A stretch of DNA of 59,653 bases from Hyphomicrobiales bacterium (lineage in GTDB: Bacteria; Pseudomonadota; Alphaproteobacteria; Rhizobiales; Rhizobiaceae), in the NCBI GenBank assembly GCA_900469625.1, contig UBXV01000014.1, positions 59,045 through 118,697 on the forward strand, written 5' to 3'. This document shows, piece after piece, positions 46,985-56,266 of the stretch (its first letter is position 1; the number at the start of each line of letters is the position of its first letter). A program made the position numbers and the translations under genes. The notes below the pieces were generated by a model. It did not search any database. It saw only the letters and a list, made by a program, of their open reading frames with translations, and was not told the origin of the DNA.

Positions 46985-47908
46985 ATGCCGTCGCTCGATC
47001 TCGATTATCTCAAGACCTTCGCGCTGGTCGCCGAGCTCGGCAGTTTCTCTGCCGCCGCAGAGCGCCTGGGGCTGACGCAGCCGGCGATCAGCCTGCAGGT
47101 GCGGGCGCTGGAAAGGCAGCTCGGCGTCCGCCTGGTCGAGCGCGTCGGCCGCACGGCCAGGCCAAGTGCCGCGGGAGAGGAATTGCTGGCGCATGCCGGC
47201 CGCATCGAGGCGGCGGCAAGCCAGGCCATCGAAGCGGTGGCGCGCCATGCCAAGGGCGTTCTCGGCCGCGTGCGCGTCGGCACGGGCGCCACCCCTTGCG
47301 CCTTCCTGCTGCCGCCGCTTCTCGCCGATCTCAAGCGCCGCTTTCCCGACCTCGACATCACCGTGACCACGGGCAACAGCGCCGACATCGTCAGGGCCGT
47401 CGATGACAATCTGCTCGACATCGGGCTGGTCAGCCTGCCCGTCACCGGCCGCATTTTCGAGATCACGCCGCTCTTCGACGAACGCTTCGTCGCCATCGCG
47501 CCTGCGCAAACCGCCCTGCCCGAGACAGTAACACCCGAGACCCTGGCACAGCGGCCGCTGATCCTCTACGAACCCGGCGCCAATACCCGCCGGATCACCG
47601 ATGAGTGGCTGGCGGCTGGCGGCACCGCCATCAAGCCGGTCATGGCGCTCGGCAGCGTCGACGCGATCAAGGAAATGGTCGCCGTCGGCCTCGGCGCGGC
47701 CCTCGTTCCGGAAATCGCGCTGCGCGCCACCGATCGGGAACGCCTGGTCGTGCGCCCTCTCCTGCCGCCGCTGTCGCGCCGTTTCGCCCTCGTGCTTCGC
47801 CGCGACAAGCGCCTCGACCGGGCGCTGCGCGAAACGCTGGCGGCGCTGAAGACGCTGGCGGGACCCGGAACGGAACTCTGCAAGGGGTCAGAGATGTCGG
47901 ACCTCTGA
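46985..47908 (+). CDS. LysR-family regulator
   Basis: 307 residues. HTH GSFSAAAERLGLTQPAISLQ (about 18-37) followed by the effector domain with the hinge and VGLGAALVPEIALR late. The ATG at 46985 opens MPSLDLDYLKTFALVAE, the family start. Divergent from the DUF1127 gene; its 3' end overlaps the GFA gene by 21 bp on the other strand. Confidence 0.92.
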   Translation: MPSLDLDYLKTFALVAELGSFSAAAERLGLTQPAISLQVRALERQLGVRLVERVGRTARPSAAGEELLAHAGRIEAAASQAIEAVARHAKGVLGRVRVGTGATPCAFLLPPLLADLKRRFPDLDITVTTGNSADIVRAVDDNLLDIGLVSLPVTGRIFEITPLFDERFVAIAPAQTALPETVTPETLAQRPLILYEPGANTRRITDEWLAAGGTAIKPVMALGSVDAIKEMVAVGLGAALVPEIALRATDRERLVVRPLLPPLSRRFALVLRRDKRLDRALRETLAALKTLAGPGTELCKGSEMSDL

Positions 47909-48295
47909 CGGCGTCGAACCCCAGGCATCGTTGAGCCCGTCGAAATAGGTGACGGGTGCGGCGGCCAGTTCGTCGATATCGACGCCATCCAGACAGGCGA
48001 CATTGATGTTGTAATAGGTGTGACCGGTCATGTTCGGGGTATCGACCCGCTCGAACGGACGCACGCTGCAATGGCTGCAGAAGAAATGATGGGCAACCGG
48101 ATTGCGACCGCGATAGTCCGTCAGCGCCTCTTGACCGGCGACGAGCCGAAAGGCTGAAGGCTTCACCGCCACCGACCAGAGCCGCATCTTGGTGCAGAGC
48201 GTGCAGTTGCACTTGCCCGTCCCGGCGCTGATATCGACATCCGCCTCGATGCGAACGGCGCCGCAATGGCAGCTTCCGCTGTAGGTTTTCAGCAT
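47888..48295 (-). CDS. GFA-family zinc protein
   Basis: 135 residues. Zinc-binding cysteines: SGSCHCGAV near the N-terminus, CNCTLC and FFCSHCSVRP. This is the glutathione-dependent formaldehyde-activating enzyme (GFA) fold, though many members have other thiol-binding roles. The ATG at 48295 opens MLKTYSGSCHCG. It is divergent from an SDR gene with a 151-bp gap. Confidence 0.9.
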   Translation of the reverse strand: MLKTYSGSCHCGAVRIEADVDISAGTGKCNCTLCTKMRLWSVAVKPSAFRLVAGQEALTDYRGRNPVAHHFFCSHCSVRPFERVDTPNMTGHTYYNINVACLDGVDIDELAAAPVTYFDGLNDAWGSTPSEVRHL

Positions 48296-48446
48296 GCCGT
48301 TCCTCCTCATGCGCCGCGCGACGCAGCGGACTATGCCACAGCCGCAGCCGGTCGAATATGCACGGCGCCCTTGCCGATCGGAAATCGGGTGGGCGCCTGT
48401 CCGTGCCGCAGATACTCAAGGGCCCTCAACCAAGAGGAGCAAGTTC

Positions 48447-49196
48447 ATGTCCATGCTGCACAACAAGATCGTTATCGTCACCGGCGCGTCCTCGGGCATC
48501 GGCCGGGCGGTCGCCAGGCTCTTTGCCGCCGAAGGGGCGAAGGTGGTTTTGAACGCCCGCAGTGAAGCACCGCTTGCCGCGGTGGTCCAGGCGATCCGCG
48601 CCGAAGGCGGCGAAGCGATCGCAATCAGCGGCGACGTCACCGAGGAAGCCACCCATGTCCGGCTGGTGGAGGCTGCGCGCGAGCGCTTCGGCGGCCTCGA
48701 TATCGCCATCAACAATGCCGGCTCCGTCGGCGCCATGCGGCCTGTCGCCGAGATCACCGCGGCCGAATGGCAGGAGACGCTTGCCACCAACCTCACCTCG
48801 GCCTTTCTCGGCGCCCGCCACCAGATCCCGGCGATGCTGAACCGCGGTGGCGGATCGCTGGTCTTCACCTCCACCTTCGTCGGCACCAGCGCCGGCATTC
48901 CCGGCATGGCCGCCTATGGCGCGGCGAAAGCCGGCCTGATGGGGCTCGTCAAGGGCATCACCGCCGACTATGGCGCAAGCGGCGTGCGCGCCAACGCCCT
49001 GCTTCCGGGCGGCGTCGACACGCCGGCGGGCGGCAGCGCCGAACAGAAGGAGTGGGCCGCCGGCCTGCATGCCATGAAGCGCATCGCCCAGCCCGACGAG
49101 ATCGCCCGGGCCGCCCTGTTCCTGGCAAGCCCGATGGCCAGCTTCGTCGCCGGCTCCGCCCTCTACGCCGATGGCGGCAACGCCGCGGTGAAGTGA
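48447..49196 (+). CDS. Short-chain dehydrogenase/reductase
   Basis: 249 residues. VTGASSGIGR near residues 11-20, NNAG, and the catalytic YGAAK (Tyr, Lys) identify a classical SDR; the last part SPMASFVAGSALYADGG is the usual C-terminal segment. NAD(P)-dependent oxidation or reduction of a small alcohol or ketone. GAGGAGC precedes the ATG. Confidence 0.93.
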   Translation: MSMLHNKIVIVTGASSGIGRAVARLFAAEGAKVVLNARSEAPLAAVVQAIRAEGGEAIAISGDVTEEATHVRLVEAARERFGGLDIAINNAGSVGAMRPVAEITAAEWQETLATNLTSAFLGARHQIPAMLNRGGGSLVFTSTFVGTSAGIPGMAAYGAAKAGLMGLVKGITADYGASGVRANALLPGGVDTPAGGSAEQKEWAAGLHAMKRIAQPDEIARAALFLASPMASFVAGSALYADGGNAAVK

Positions 49197-49214
49197 CGGG
49201 CGCGAAGCGTAAAT

Positions 49215-49249
49215 GTCGCGCGCCGGAGCGGTCCTTTCCGGCGCGCGAC
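49215..49249 (+). terminator. Hairpin terminator of the SDR gene
   Basis: A perfect 13-bp stem (GTCGCGCGCCGGA and its complement) with a 9-nt loop, 18 nt after the SDR stop. No strong U-run. Confidence 0.65.
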
Positions 49250-49302
49250 AGCCTCATTTGCCAAGGTCGGCGAAAAGCTCGAAAAGTCGGTATTTGCAGG
49301 AA

Positions 49303-49755
49303 TCATACCGGTATTTCCGTCGTCTCCTTGCCCGTGCGGATCACGAAGGTGGTGTAGTAGCGCGCCACATTGCTCTCCTCGCGAAACAGCCGCTCGGTCA
49401 GCGCGTCCAGCTCTTCCATGTCCTTCAGCCGCAGCATCAACAGCGCGTCCATCGCCCCGCTGACGCTATAGGCCTGGGTGACGGTCGGCTCCCTGGCGAC
49501 GAGGTCGAGGAAGCGGCGCACATGTTGTTCGCCGTGGCGCTCCAGCTCGACCGTGATGATCGCCTTCACCGATCTGCCAGCCTTGGCAGGATTGAGCAAC
49601 GCGACGACGCGGTCGATCACGCCTGTCGCGTTCAACCGCCTGATGCGACGCAGGCAGCTCGACGGCGAAAGCCCGACTTCGGCGGCGAGTTCGGCATTGG
49701 TTCGCGCGGCATCCTTTTGCAGGAGCGCCAGCAGCTTTCTGTCGATCCGGTCCAT
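49303..49755 (-). CDS. Lrp/AsnC-family regulator
   Basis: 150 residues. HTH RTNAELAAEVGLSPSSCLRR (about 19-38) and the RAM ligand-binding domain with VSGAMDALLMLRLKDMEEL. The ATG at 49755 opens MDRIDRKLL. It is divergent from a membrane transporter, with an Lrp-type palindrome between them, so it probably controls that gene in response to an amino acid. Confidence 0.93.
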   Translation of the reverse strand: MDRIDRKLLALLQKDAARTNAELAAEVGLSPSSCLRRIRRLNATGVIDRVVALLNPAKAGRSVKAIITVELERHGEQHVRRFLDLVAREPTVTQAYSVSGAMDALLMLRLKDMEELDALTERLFREESNVARYYTTFVIRTGKETTEIPV

Positions 49756-49815
49756 GTCATCCCTCCATAGCCGTCGCGCATCACCGCGCCCATCGTATGC
49801 GCGCATCAAGGCGCC

Positions 49816-49832
49816 GTGCAATTTTATTGCAC
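49816..49832. promoter_or_regulatory. Lrp-type operator
   Basis: GTGCAATTTTATTGCAC, 7-bp perfect arms around TTT, an A/T-centred palindrome typical of Lrp/AsnC recognition. It is 60-75 bp from each divergent gene's start. Confidence 0.75.
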
Positions 49833-49908
49833 AAACTCGCATATTTTGACCACAACTGCGAATGTCTCCGCGCTAGTCCTTGGACAACACATTCAAGGAG
49901 ACATCGCC

Positions 49909-50892
49909 ATGACCGTTCTCATCCTCCTGCACCGCAAGACGCTCGCGACCCTGGAAGTCTACTGGGACCTGGTGCGCATCATCGTGCCCGTCACCATCGC
50001 CACCCACATCCTGCAGGAGCTCGGCGTGATCCGGGCGATCGCGCCGGCGTTCGAGCCGCTGATGACCGTGGTCGGCCTGCCGCCGGAATTCGCCTTTGCC
50101 TGGCTGACCGGCCTGCTGGTCGGCATCTGGGGTGCCGTCGTCGTCGTCTTCGCGCTGGTGCCGGTCTCGGAGCTTTCGACCGCCGACATGACCGTGTTTT
50201 CAGCACTCATGCTGGTGGCGCACGCGATCCCGATCGAGCAGCGCATCATCCAGAAGGCAGGACCGAGTTTCCTCGTCACCGGCGCCATCAGGATCGGCGG
50301 CGGCCTCGTCTTTGCCGCCCTGCTCCACCAGGTCTTCGCGCTGACCGGCTGGCTCGCCACACCGCTTGATCCGACATGGATCCCGGCCAACGAGGGTGCC
50401 GGCTGGATCGCCTTCGCGCTCGGCACGCTGAAGACGCTCGCCACCATGCTGGTCGTGCTCCTCGCCCTCAGCTGGACGATCGAGATCCTCAAGATCGTCG
50501 GCATCCTCGCTTGGCTGAACCGGGGCATGGCGCCGCTCTTCCGCCTCGCCGGCATCAAGACGGACACGGTGCCTTTTGCCGCCGTCGGCGTGCTTCTCGG
50601 CATCTCCTATGGCGGCGCGCTGCTGATCCGCGAGGCGCGCGACGCCAATGTCGCACCCCGACAGGTGTTCCTCGCCTGCGTCTTCATGGGTTTCGGCCAT
50701 AGCCTGGTCGAGGACACGTTGGTCGTCGTGGCACTTGGCGCGGATTTCACCAGCGTCTTCTTCGGGCGGCTTGCCTTCGCCATCGTCGCCACGGCCCTGA
50801 TCGCAAGGATCATTGGCGCGGCACCAGACGCCGTGTTCTTCAGATCGTTCTTCCGCAAGGACGGCGACCGGCTGGCGCCATCGGAAGCCTAG
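49909..50892 (+). CDS. Nucleoside-recognition (Gate) domain membrane transporter
   Basis: 327 residues with about eight hydrophobic spans. [20 protein letters not shown] and the late [18 protein letters not shown] and [16 protein letters not shown] resemble the Gate/nucleoside-recognition domain. Substrate is unclear; an amino acid or related compound is suggested by the divergent Lrp gene. The ATG at 49909 follows AAGGAGACATCG. Confidence 0.8.
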   Translation: MTVLILLHRKTLATLEVYWDLVRIIVPVTIATHILQELGVIRAIAPAFEPLMTVVGLPPEFAFAWLTGLLVGIWGAVVVVFALVPVSELSTADMTVFSALMLVAHAIPIEQRIIQKAGPSFLVTGAIRIGGGLVFAALLHQVFALTGWLATPLDPTWIPANEGAGWIAFALGTLKTLATMLVVLLALSWTIEILKIVGILAWLNRGMAPLFRLAGIKTDTVPFAAVGVLLGISYGGALLIREARDANVAPRQVFLACVFMGFGHSLVEDTLVVVALGADFTSVFFGRLAFAIVATALIARIIGAAPDAVFFRSFFRKDGDRLAPSEA

Positions 50893-50908
50893 GCGTCAGA
50901 TCGGGACA

Positions 50909-51595
50909 TCAGCCGACGAAGTGGCGAAGCTTCGCCGGTGCCTGAAGGGTGATCGCCCTGTATCCGAGCGAAATCAAGCCACGCTCGGCCAGATGACGAA
51001 GGACCAGGCTGACGGTCGGGCGGGAGAGATTGCTGAGCGCCGCCAGATCGTCCTGCGTCAGGATTGCGCTTGCCGGCTGATCGCCGCACTCCCGGCACCC
51101 GGCAACCCGCAGAAGCACGGCAGCGCAACGCCGCTCATTGTCGCGAATGAGCACATCGGCCAGGGCCTGCACCGCGAGCCTTGCACTCTCGAGCGACAGC
51201 AAGCTCAGCCAGCGCCACATCTCGGGCTTACGCTCGAGCAGGCTCTGGAGGGCGGCCTGGGGCATTCTTGCAACCTGGCACCGTGTCTGTGCGGTCACCG
51301 AAATCATCCGGGGCTGGCCATTGGTGACGGGGAAAATCCCGAACCAGAAGGCTGCGCCGGCAATGTGGATCAGCGGCCCATCTGACGACCCGACGGCCGA
51401 ATAGACGCAGGCGGCACCGGAGACGATACCGAACATGCCGCCGCTCTCGTCGCCACCATGGGCGATCGCCTGCCCCGGATCCAGCTCGTAGCAGAGGCAG
51501 GCGTCCAGGATTTCATCTTGAAACGCCTTCGGGATCCGGCTCAACCAGCCGGTATTGGCAAGATAAAACGCAGCTTCCGATGGTATTGTTCGCAA
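50909..51595 (-). CDS. Crp/Fnr-family regulator
   Basis: 228 residues. Cyclic-nucleotide-type N-terminal barrel (GMFGIVSGAACVYSAVGS) and a C-terminal HTH LTQDDLAALSNLSRPTVSLV then LRHLAERGLISL. The cysteines are not arranged as an iron-sulfur FNR cluster. Ligand unknown. Convergent with the transporter. Confidence 0.9.
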   Translation of the reverse strand: MRTIPSEAAFYLANTGWLSRIPKAFQDEILDACLCYELDPGQAIAHGGDESGGMFGIVSGAACVYSAVGSSDGPLIHIAGAAFWFGIFPVTNGQPRMISVTAQTRCQVARMPQAALQSLLERKPEMWRWLSLLSLESARLAVQALADVLIRDNERRCAAVLLRVAGCRECGDQPASAILTQDDLAALSNLSRPTVSLVLRHLAERGLISLGYRAITLQAPAKLRHFVG

Positions 51596-51735
51596 ATGAA
51601 ATCCCCCGCCCCAGGGCCCAATTGTATAGTCTCAGACAATTTTTCGACAACACAAGGATAAAGTCGGAGCGGAAGCTACCCAGAATTACCGGTGAGCATT
51701 CCGACGTCTCATTGCGACGATTGAGGAGGAACGTC

Positions 51736-51786
51736 ATGCCGAAGACTTTGCACCACTCTTCCATGGTCCTATCCGCTTGCGGCTGA
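51736..51786 (+). CDS. Very short open frame with strong ribosome site
   Basis: GAGGAGG lies six or so bases before an ATG opening 16 codons (MPKTLHHSSMVLSACG). It may be a leader peptide or chance; nothing else supports it. Confidence 0.2.
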   Translation: MPKTLHHSSMVLSACG

Positions 51787-51887
51787 ACGTCAGTGACCGC
51801 GGCGGTCGCATCGCTGCAATCTGACGCCGCGACTAAGAGCACGCCCCATGCGCTCGCAGCTCCCTGGCGTTCATGCGTATTTTAATT

Positions 51888-51895
51888 GTTACGTA
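51888..51895. promoter_or_regulatory. GTTACGTA half-site upstream of sulfatase 4
   Basis: An exact match to one arm of the palindrome at 7419, with TAA at the mirror position. It lies 243 bp before the sulfatase 4 start. Weak evidence alone. Confidence 0.25.
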
Positions 51896-52137
51896 CTTAC
51901 GCGAACCGGGGGATTTGTCTCTGGTTCAGGCATTCTCGCTGCATCTCGCAAGCGTGGCCCGGTGGCAGCGATGAAATGCCCGCCGTCACGCCGGGGCGTT
52001 GAAGAGAGCGGGCCCGGCCAGCCGCTTGCGCTGCGGCGCGAGCATTGCCTCAAGCCGGCACCGGCCCGGTGCCTGTACAGATCAAAAACGTACGCAATGC
52101 CATCGATAATCCCAGACACCAATGAGGAGTACGATTG

Positions 52138-53760
52138 ATGAAGGCCTTAAAGCATATTCTCTCTTGTTCACTGGCAGCCTCATTCACCCTGCTTGCCAAC
52201 ACGTCCCACGCCCAGGAAGCCAAGGGCTGGGACCGCACCGTCAGAACAGCCGATTATCTCGAGCCGGTCATTCCCCGTCCGGCCCAGGAACAGTCCGCGC
52301 TCGACCGTCTGCGCGAGTTTGAAACGAGAACCGGGCGCAAGCCCAACATCCTGATCCTGCTCGTCGACGATCTCGGCTATGGCGACCTTGGCGCCTTCGG
52401 CGGCGGAGCCATGCTCGGAGCACCGACGCCGAACATCGACAAGCTGGCAACCGACGGACTGAAGCTGACGTCGGCCTATGCAACGCCGGTGTGCACGCCC
52501 TCGCGCGCGGCACTGATGACGGGCCGCATTCCGGCGCGCAGCGGCCTCACCCGCCCGCTGCTGGCCAGCGACCATCCGACCAAGAACCCCTGGGCCGACG
52601 AAGTTTCGGCTGCGAAACTGTTGAGCGAGAACGGCTACGTCACCGGCCTTTCCGGCAAGTGGCACATCGGCGAAGCCAAGGGCATGCAGCCGCAGGACGT
52701 CGGCTATGACGAGTTCCACGGCTTCCTGTCTGTTGTCAGCGAATACACCCAGTATATGGACAGCCGGAAATATTCGCAGCTGATGCTCGACCCGCAGCGC
52801 CTGGAGACGTTCAAGAGCCTCAGCGAGTACAACGGCGTGGTCGAGGGCAAGAAGGGCGGCGACCTCAAGATCGTCTACCCGCTCGAAACCCAGAAGCAGA
52901 TGGGCAATGTCGACCAGGACTTTGCCAACTGGTCGGTGGATTTCATCAAGCGCGCGGCCAAGGACAACAAGCCGTTCTACCTGATCCATGCCTTCGCCAA
53001 GGTCCATTTCGACAACTACGCCGGCGATGGTTATGAAGGCCGCAGCCCTGCCAAGCTGCCCTATCGCGACGCCGTGGTCGAAGTCGACGACATCGTCGGG
53101 CGCCTGACGAAAACCCTCCAGGAAAGCGGACAGGCCGACAATACCTTCGTGTTCTTCACCTCCGACAACGGGCCTGAGGAAGACAGCTACCCCGACTCCG
53201 GCTTCACGCCGTTCCGCTCCGGCAAGGGAACGACCTGGGAAGGCGGCGTGCGCGTGCCAGGCATTGCCTACTGGCCGGGCATGATCAAGGGCGGACGCAT
53301 CAGCGACGGACTGTTCGACCTGATGGACCTGTTCAACACATCGCTGGCGCTTGCCGGCATCAAGGACAAGATTCCGACGGAGCGTTACATCGACGGTGTC
53401 GACCAGAGCAGCTTCCTGCTCGCAGACGATGGCCAGACATCCCGCCAGGCCGTGTTCTCCTACAATCAGGCTGATTTCTCGGCCATCCGCTGGGAGAATT
53501 TCAAGGGCTACTTCAAGGTCATCCAGTACGATCAGCCCTTCGCCAATATCAGCATGTCGACCTTCGTGCCGGTCGGCGTCGCCCCCTGGATCTTCGATAT
53601 CTATCGCGACCCCAAGGAGCGCATTACCCGCAGCAACGGCGACTATGAATGGCTCTACGGCCCCATCCTGCAGCTGCAGGCCCAACACGCCGCGACCTTC
53701 GTCAAATATCCGAAGAAGGATATCGGCCTGGGGATCGGTGGCGGCGGCGATCCCAAGTAA
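52138..53760 (+). CDS. Sulfatase with Sec-type signal (sulfatase 4)
   Basis: 540 residues. An ordinary signal peptide (MKALKHILSCSLAASFTLLA, cleaved near SHAQ), not a twin-arginine one. Asp77-Asp78 (VDDLG) and the canonical formylglycine motif C-T-P-S-R (Cys119, Arg123), GKWHIGE, TSDNGPEED and TWEGGVRVP are all present. It differs from the other three sulfatases. If the signal is Sec-type, the cysteine must be modified before export or during it, so a formylglycine-generating enzyme elsewhere is expected. The ATG at 52138 follows GAGGAG; a TTG lies just before it. Ended by a good terminator. Confidence 0.9.
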   Translation: MKALKHILSCSLAASFTLLANTSHAQEAKGWDRTVRTADYLEPVIPRPAQEQSALDRLREFETRTGRKPNILILLVDDLGYGDLGAFGGGAMLGAPTPNIDKLATDGLKLTSAYATPVCTPSRAALMTGRIPARSGLTRPLLASDHPTKNPWADEVSAAKLLSENGYVTGLSGKWHIGEAKGMQPQDVGYDEFHGFLSVVSEYTQYMDSRKYSQLMLDPQRLETFKSLSEYNGVVEGKKGGDLKIVYPLETQKQMGNVDQDFANWSVDFIKRAAKDNKPFYLIHAFAKVHFDNYAGDGYEGRSPAKLPYRDAVVEVDDIVGRLTKTLQESGQADNTFVFFTSDNGPEEDSYPDSGFTPFRSGKGTTWEGGVRVPGIAYWPGMIKGGRISDGLFDLMDLFNTSLALAGIKDKIPTERYIDGVDQSSFLLADDGQTSRQAVFSYNQADFSAIRWENFKGYFKVIQYDQPFANISMSTFVPVGVAPWIFDIYRDPKERITRSNGDYEWLYGPILQLQAQHAATFVKYPKKDIGLGIGGGGDPK

Positions 53761-53791
53761 CCGTCCCGGTTACAAATAACCGATTGCGGAG

Positions 53792-53825
53792 AAAGGCCCC
53801 CGTCGCCATCGATGGGGGCCTTTTC
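53792..53825 (+). terminator. Terminator of sulfatase 4
   Basis: Stem AAAGGCCCCC and GGGGGCCTTT with a 12-nt loop, followed by TTTTCG, about 32 nt after the stop. Confidence 0.9.
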
Positions 53826-53930
53826 GTCGACCGTGTGGGCAGTGGCTGCACACCGCGCCGCTGCGCAGTCAGATGAATGCTACGGGAATTTCCGGTGGCA
53901 ACCGGCAGCCCTCGGCCAAAGCCGGACAGA

Positions 53931-54983
53931 TCATCGTGCACCCGCCATTGCAGGCGCGTCGGCAGGCGCATCCCCGGCAGTGGGCATCCGCCCGAACGTC
54001 GCGCGGTAGGCGGCGGGCGTCGTCGACAGCTGCTGGCGAAAGTGGTGGCGCAGCGTCTGGGTCGAGCCGAAGCCGGAGATGTCGGCGATCTGCTCGATAC
54101 CGAACGTGCTTTCCTCCAGCAATTGCCGCGCCCGCGCCAGCCGCTCGCCGAGCAGCCAGCGCGCCGGCGTCGTGCCGGTGGCCGCCTCGAAGCGGCGCAG
54201 GAAGGTGCGCTCGCTCATGCCCACGGATCGGGCGAGAACCGCGATCGGGAAGTCCTTGCCGAGTTCGGCACGCATCCGGTCGATCAGCGGCCCGAGGCGC
54301 GCGCTCTCGTGCACCTCGGGCACCGCCCTTTCGATAAATTGCGCCTGCCCGCCATCGCGGTGCGGCGGCACCACGAGACGGCGGGCCACCCGGTTGGCCG
54401 CCTCGCTGCCGAAGTCGCGGCGGATCAGGTGCAGGCAGAGGTCGATGCCGGCGGCACTGCCCGCCGACGTCAGCACCGTGCCGCCATCGACATAGAGCAC
54501 GTCGGGCACCACCTCGACATCGGGATAGAGCGCCTTCAGCTTGTCGGTGTAGCGCCAATGGGTCGTGGCCCTGCGCCCGGAAAGAAGGCCCGCGGCCGCC
54601 AGAACGAAGACGCCGGAGCAGATGGAAAGCACCCGCGCGCCGCGGGCATGGGCTGCCCTCAGCGCCTCGCACAGCGCCTCCGGCACCGGCGTATCGGCGC
54701 CGCGCCAGCCGGGCACGATAATGGTTCCGGCCTGCGCCAGCAGGTCGAGCCCGCCGTCCGCCATCATCCGGATGCCGCCGGTGGCCCTCAGCTCCCCCGG
54801 CTCGATGGCGGCAACGGCAAAGCGATACCAGCCCTCGCCCATTTCGGGCCGCGGCAGGCCGAACAGCTCCACCGCCACGCCGAACTCGAAGGTGCAGAGA
54901 CCATCATAGGCGAGCGCGACGACAAGGGGGTTGGCGGGTGCCGGATTGGCGGATGATTGTGAAGCGGCAAACGGTTTTGGCAT
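53931..54983 (-). CDS. ftrA: GlxA/FtrA-type AraC-family regulator
   Basis: 350 residues. The N-terminal half is a DJ-1/GATase1-like domain (ICSGVFVLAAAGLLSG, with Cys near the elbow) and the C-terminal half has the AraC HTHs (IAVLARSVGMSERTFLRRFE and IEQIADISGFGSTQTLRHHF). This is the FtrA architecture. It is divergent from a rhodanese gene, the usual FtrA neighbourhood. The ATG at 54983 (MPKPFAAS) is one of two close starts. Effector unknown. Confidence 0.88.
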   Translation of the reverse strand: MPKPFAASQSSANPAPANPLVVALAYDGLCTFEFGVAVELFGLPRPEMGEGWYRFAVAAIEPGELRATGGIRMMADGGLDLLAQAGTIIVPGWRGADTPVPEALCEALRAAHARGARVLSICSGVFVLAAAGLLSGRRATTHWRYTDKLKALYPDVEVVPDVLYVDGGTVLTSAGSAAGIDLCLHLIRRDFGSEAANRVARRLVVPPHRDGGQAQFIERAVPEVHESARLGPLIDRMRAELGKDFPIAVLARSVGMSERTFLRRFEAATGTTPARWLLGERLARARQLLEESTFGIEQIADISGFGSTQTLRHHFRQQLSTTPAAYRATFGRMPTAGDAPADAPAMAGAR

Positions 54984-55083
54984 GATCTTGAGCATATATG
55001 ACAAACTTGCCATCTGCCAGCGTTTTCCGCGCGCTGCTACATCTCTCCGCGTCAACGGCGAACGCCCGCAGCCACAGGAGAGC

Positions 55084-55518
55084 ATGATGAGCTACGTCAC
55101 CGAAACCCCAGCCGCAGCCCCCGAGATCGCCATTGCCCATTTCGCCGGGCGCTTGAGCGTCGAAACCGATTGCGCCGATGTCGCCCACGCGCTCCGGAGC
55201 GGCGAGCAGGATTTCGTGCTGCTGCACGCGGTCGGAACCGAGGCTGCCTATGCCCGCCGCCATGTGCCCGGCGCGATCCACCTGCCCCACCGCGAAATCA
55301 CCGCTGAGCGCATGGCCGCCTGGCCGGCCGGCACCCTGTTCGTCGCCTATTGCGCCGGGCCGCATTGCAACGGCGCCGACCAGGCGGCGCTGAAGATCGC
55401 CCGCCTCGGGCGGCCGGTGAAGATCATGATCGGCGGCATCACCGGCTGGGAAGACGAAGGCTTTGCCTTCGCATCAGGTGCTGCCCCCGGCGAACCGAAG
55501 CAGGTGCTGGCAGCCTGA
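55084..55518 (+). CDS. Rhodanese-family protein
   Basis: 144 residues. The rhodanese active-site cysteine is Cys90 in FVAYCAGPHCNGAD, with the substrate loop CAGPHC. HVPGAIHLPHREI is the family landmark before it. It should transfer sulfur between thiols or handle reactive sulfur in the cytosol. Divergent from ftrA and followed by a GNAT gene 113 bp downstream. CAGGAGAGC precedes the ATG. Confidence 0.92.
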   Translation: MMSYVTETPAAAPEIAIAHFAGRLSVETDCADVAHALRSGEQDFVLLHAVGTEAAYARRHVPGAIHLPHREITAERMAAWPAGTLFVAYCAGPHCNGADQAALKIARLGRPVKIMIGGITGWEDEGFAFASGAAPGEPKQVLAA

Positions 55519-55631
55519 CGACGGCGAGGATGCGACGGACGGGCCGCCGAATGGCGGCCTTGGCGGATGCATCGAAACACGCCAAGGTAGCCGCCACGAC
55601 CACCGCCGCCCCCACGCCCTCGAGGAACCCG

Positions 55632-56108
55632 ATGACGAATACGCTTTCCGTTCGCCCGTTCGACCGCAGCGACGTGCCCGAGGTGCTCGCGCTGATGCGC
55701 GGCCTCGCCGTGTTCGAGGGCTATATCGACGCGTTCGCGGTTACCGAACAGGACCTGGTCGACCATGGCCTTGGTGACGCCCCGCGCTTCGGCGTGCTCG
55801 TCGCCGAGGTCGACGGCCGTGTCGTCGGCATCGCCGTGCACTATGTCATCCCCTGGACCTATGACCTTAAGCCGACCTTGGTGCTGAAAGAGCTGTTCGT
55901 CGAGGAAGGCGCGCGCTCGTCGGGCGCCGGTGCCGCGTTGATCGCAGCGCTCAAGCGCCATGCCGCCTCGATCGGCGCTCCGCGTATCAACTGGACCGTG
56001 CTTGCCGGCAATGAGCCGGCCAAGCGCTTCTACCGTCTCCATGGGGGCGTGGCCGACGAGGTCTGGCAGCCCTGGACGATGGCGGTGCCTCAGGGTGGCG
56101 AAGGCTGA
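55632..56108 (+). CDS. GNAT-family acetyltransferase
   Basis: 158 residues. Acetyl-CoA binding is seen as LKELFVEEGARSSGAGAALI, with WTVLAGNEPAKRFYRLHGG late. It resembles the diamine/polyamine-acetyltransferase subgroup. A longer reading adds about 28 residues, but the ATG at 55632 opens the domain. Same strand as the rhodanese gene, probably the same transcript. Confidence 0.9.
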   Translation: MTNTLSVRPFDRSDVPEVLALMRGLAVFEGYIDAFAVTEQDLVDHGLGDAPRFGVLVAEVDGRVVGIAVHYVIPWTYDLKPTLVLKELFVEEGARSSGAGAALIAALKRHAASIGAPRINWTVLAGNEPAKRFYRLHGGVADEVWQPWTMAVPQGGEG

Positions 56109-56266
56109 AGGCGGATGATGCCCGACGACGCAATACCTTGATTTGGATGCGATTTGAGGCATTGTGCCTTCTCGGTTGCGCCAGGTTCGACCGCGTGCGC
56201 GACCAGGCTCGACGGCGGCCGTTCCGCCGGGCCGGAAGAAGCCGGGAAGCGGAGGAGCGAGCCCCC

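Larger units (their letters stand above)
51596..52137. other. Upstream region of sulfatase 4
   Basis: 542 bp between the Crp-type gene and sulfatase 4. It includes a 16-codon frame with a strong ribosome site (51736) and a GTTACGTA site (51888); otherwise no gene is seen. Moderately lower GC than the neighbours. Confidence 0.4.
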
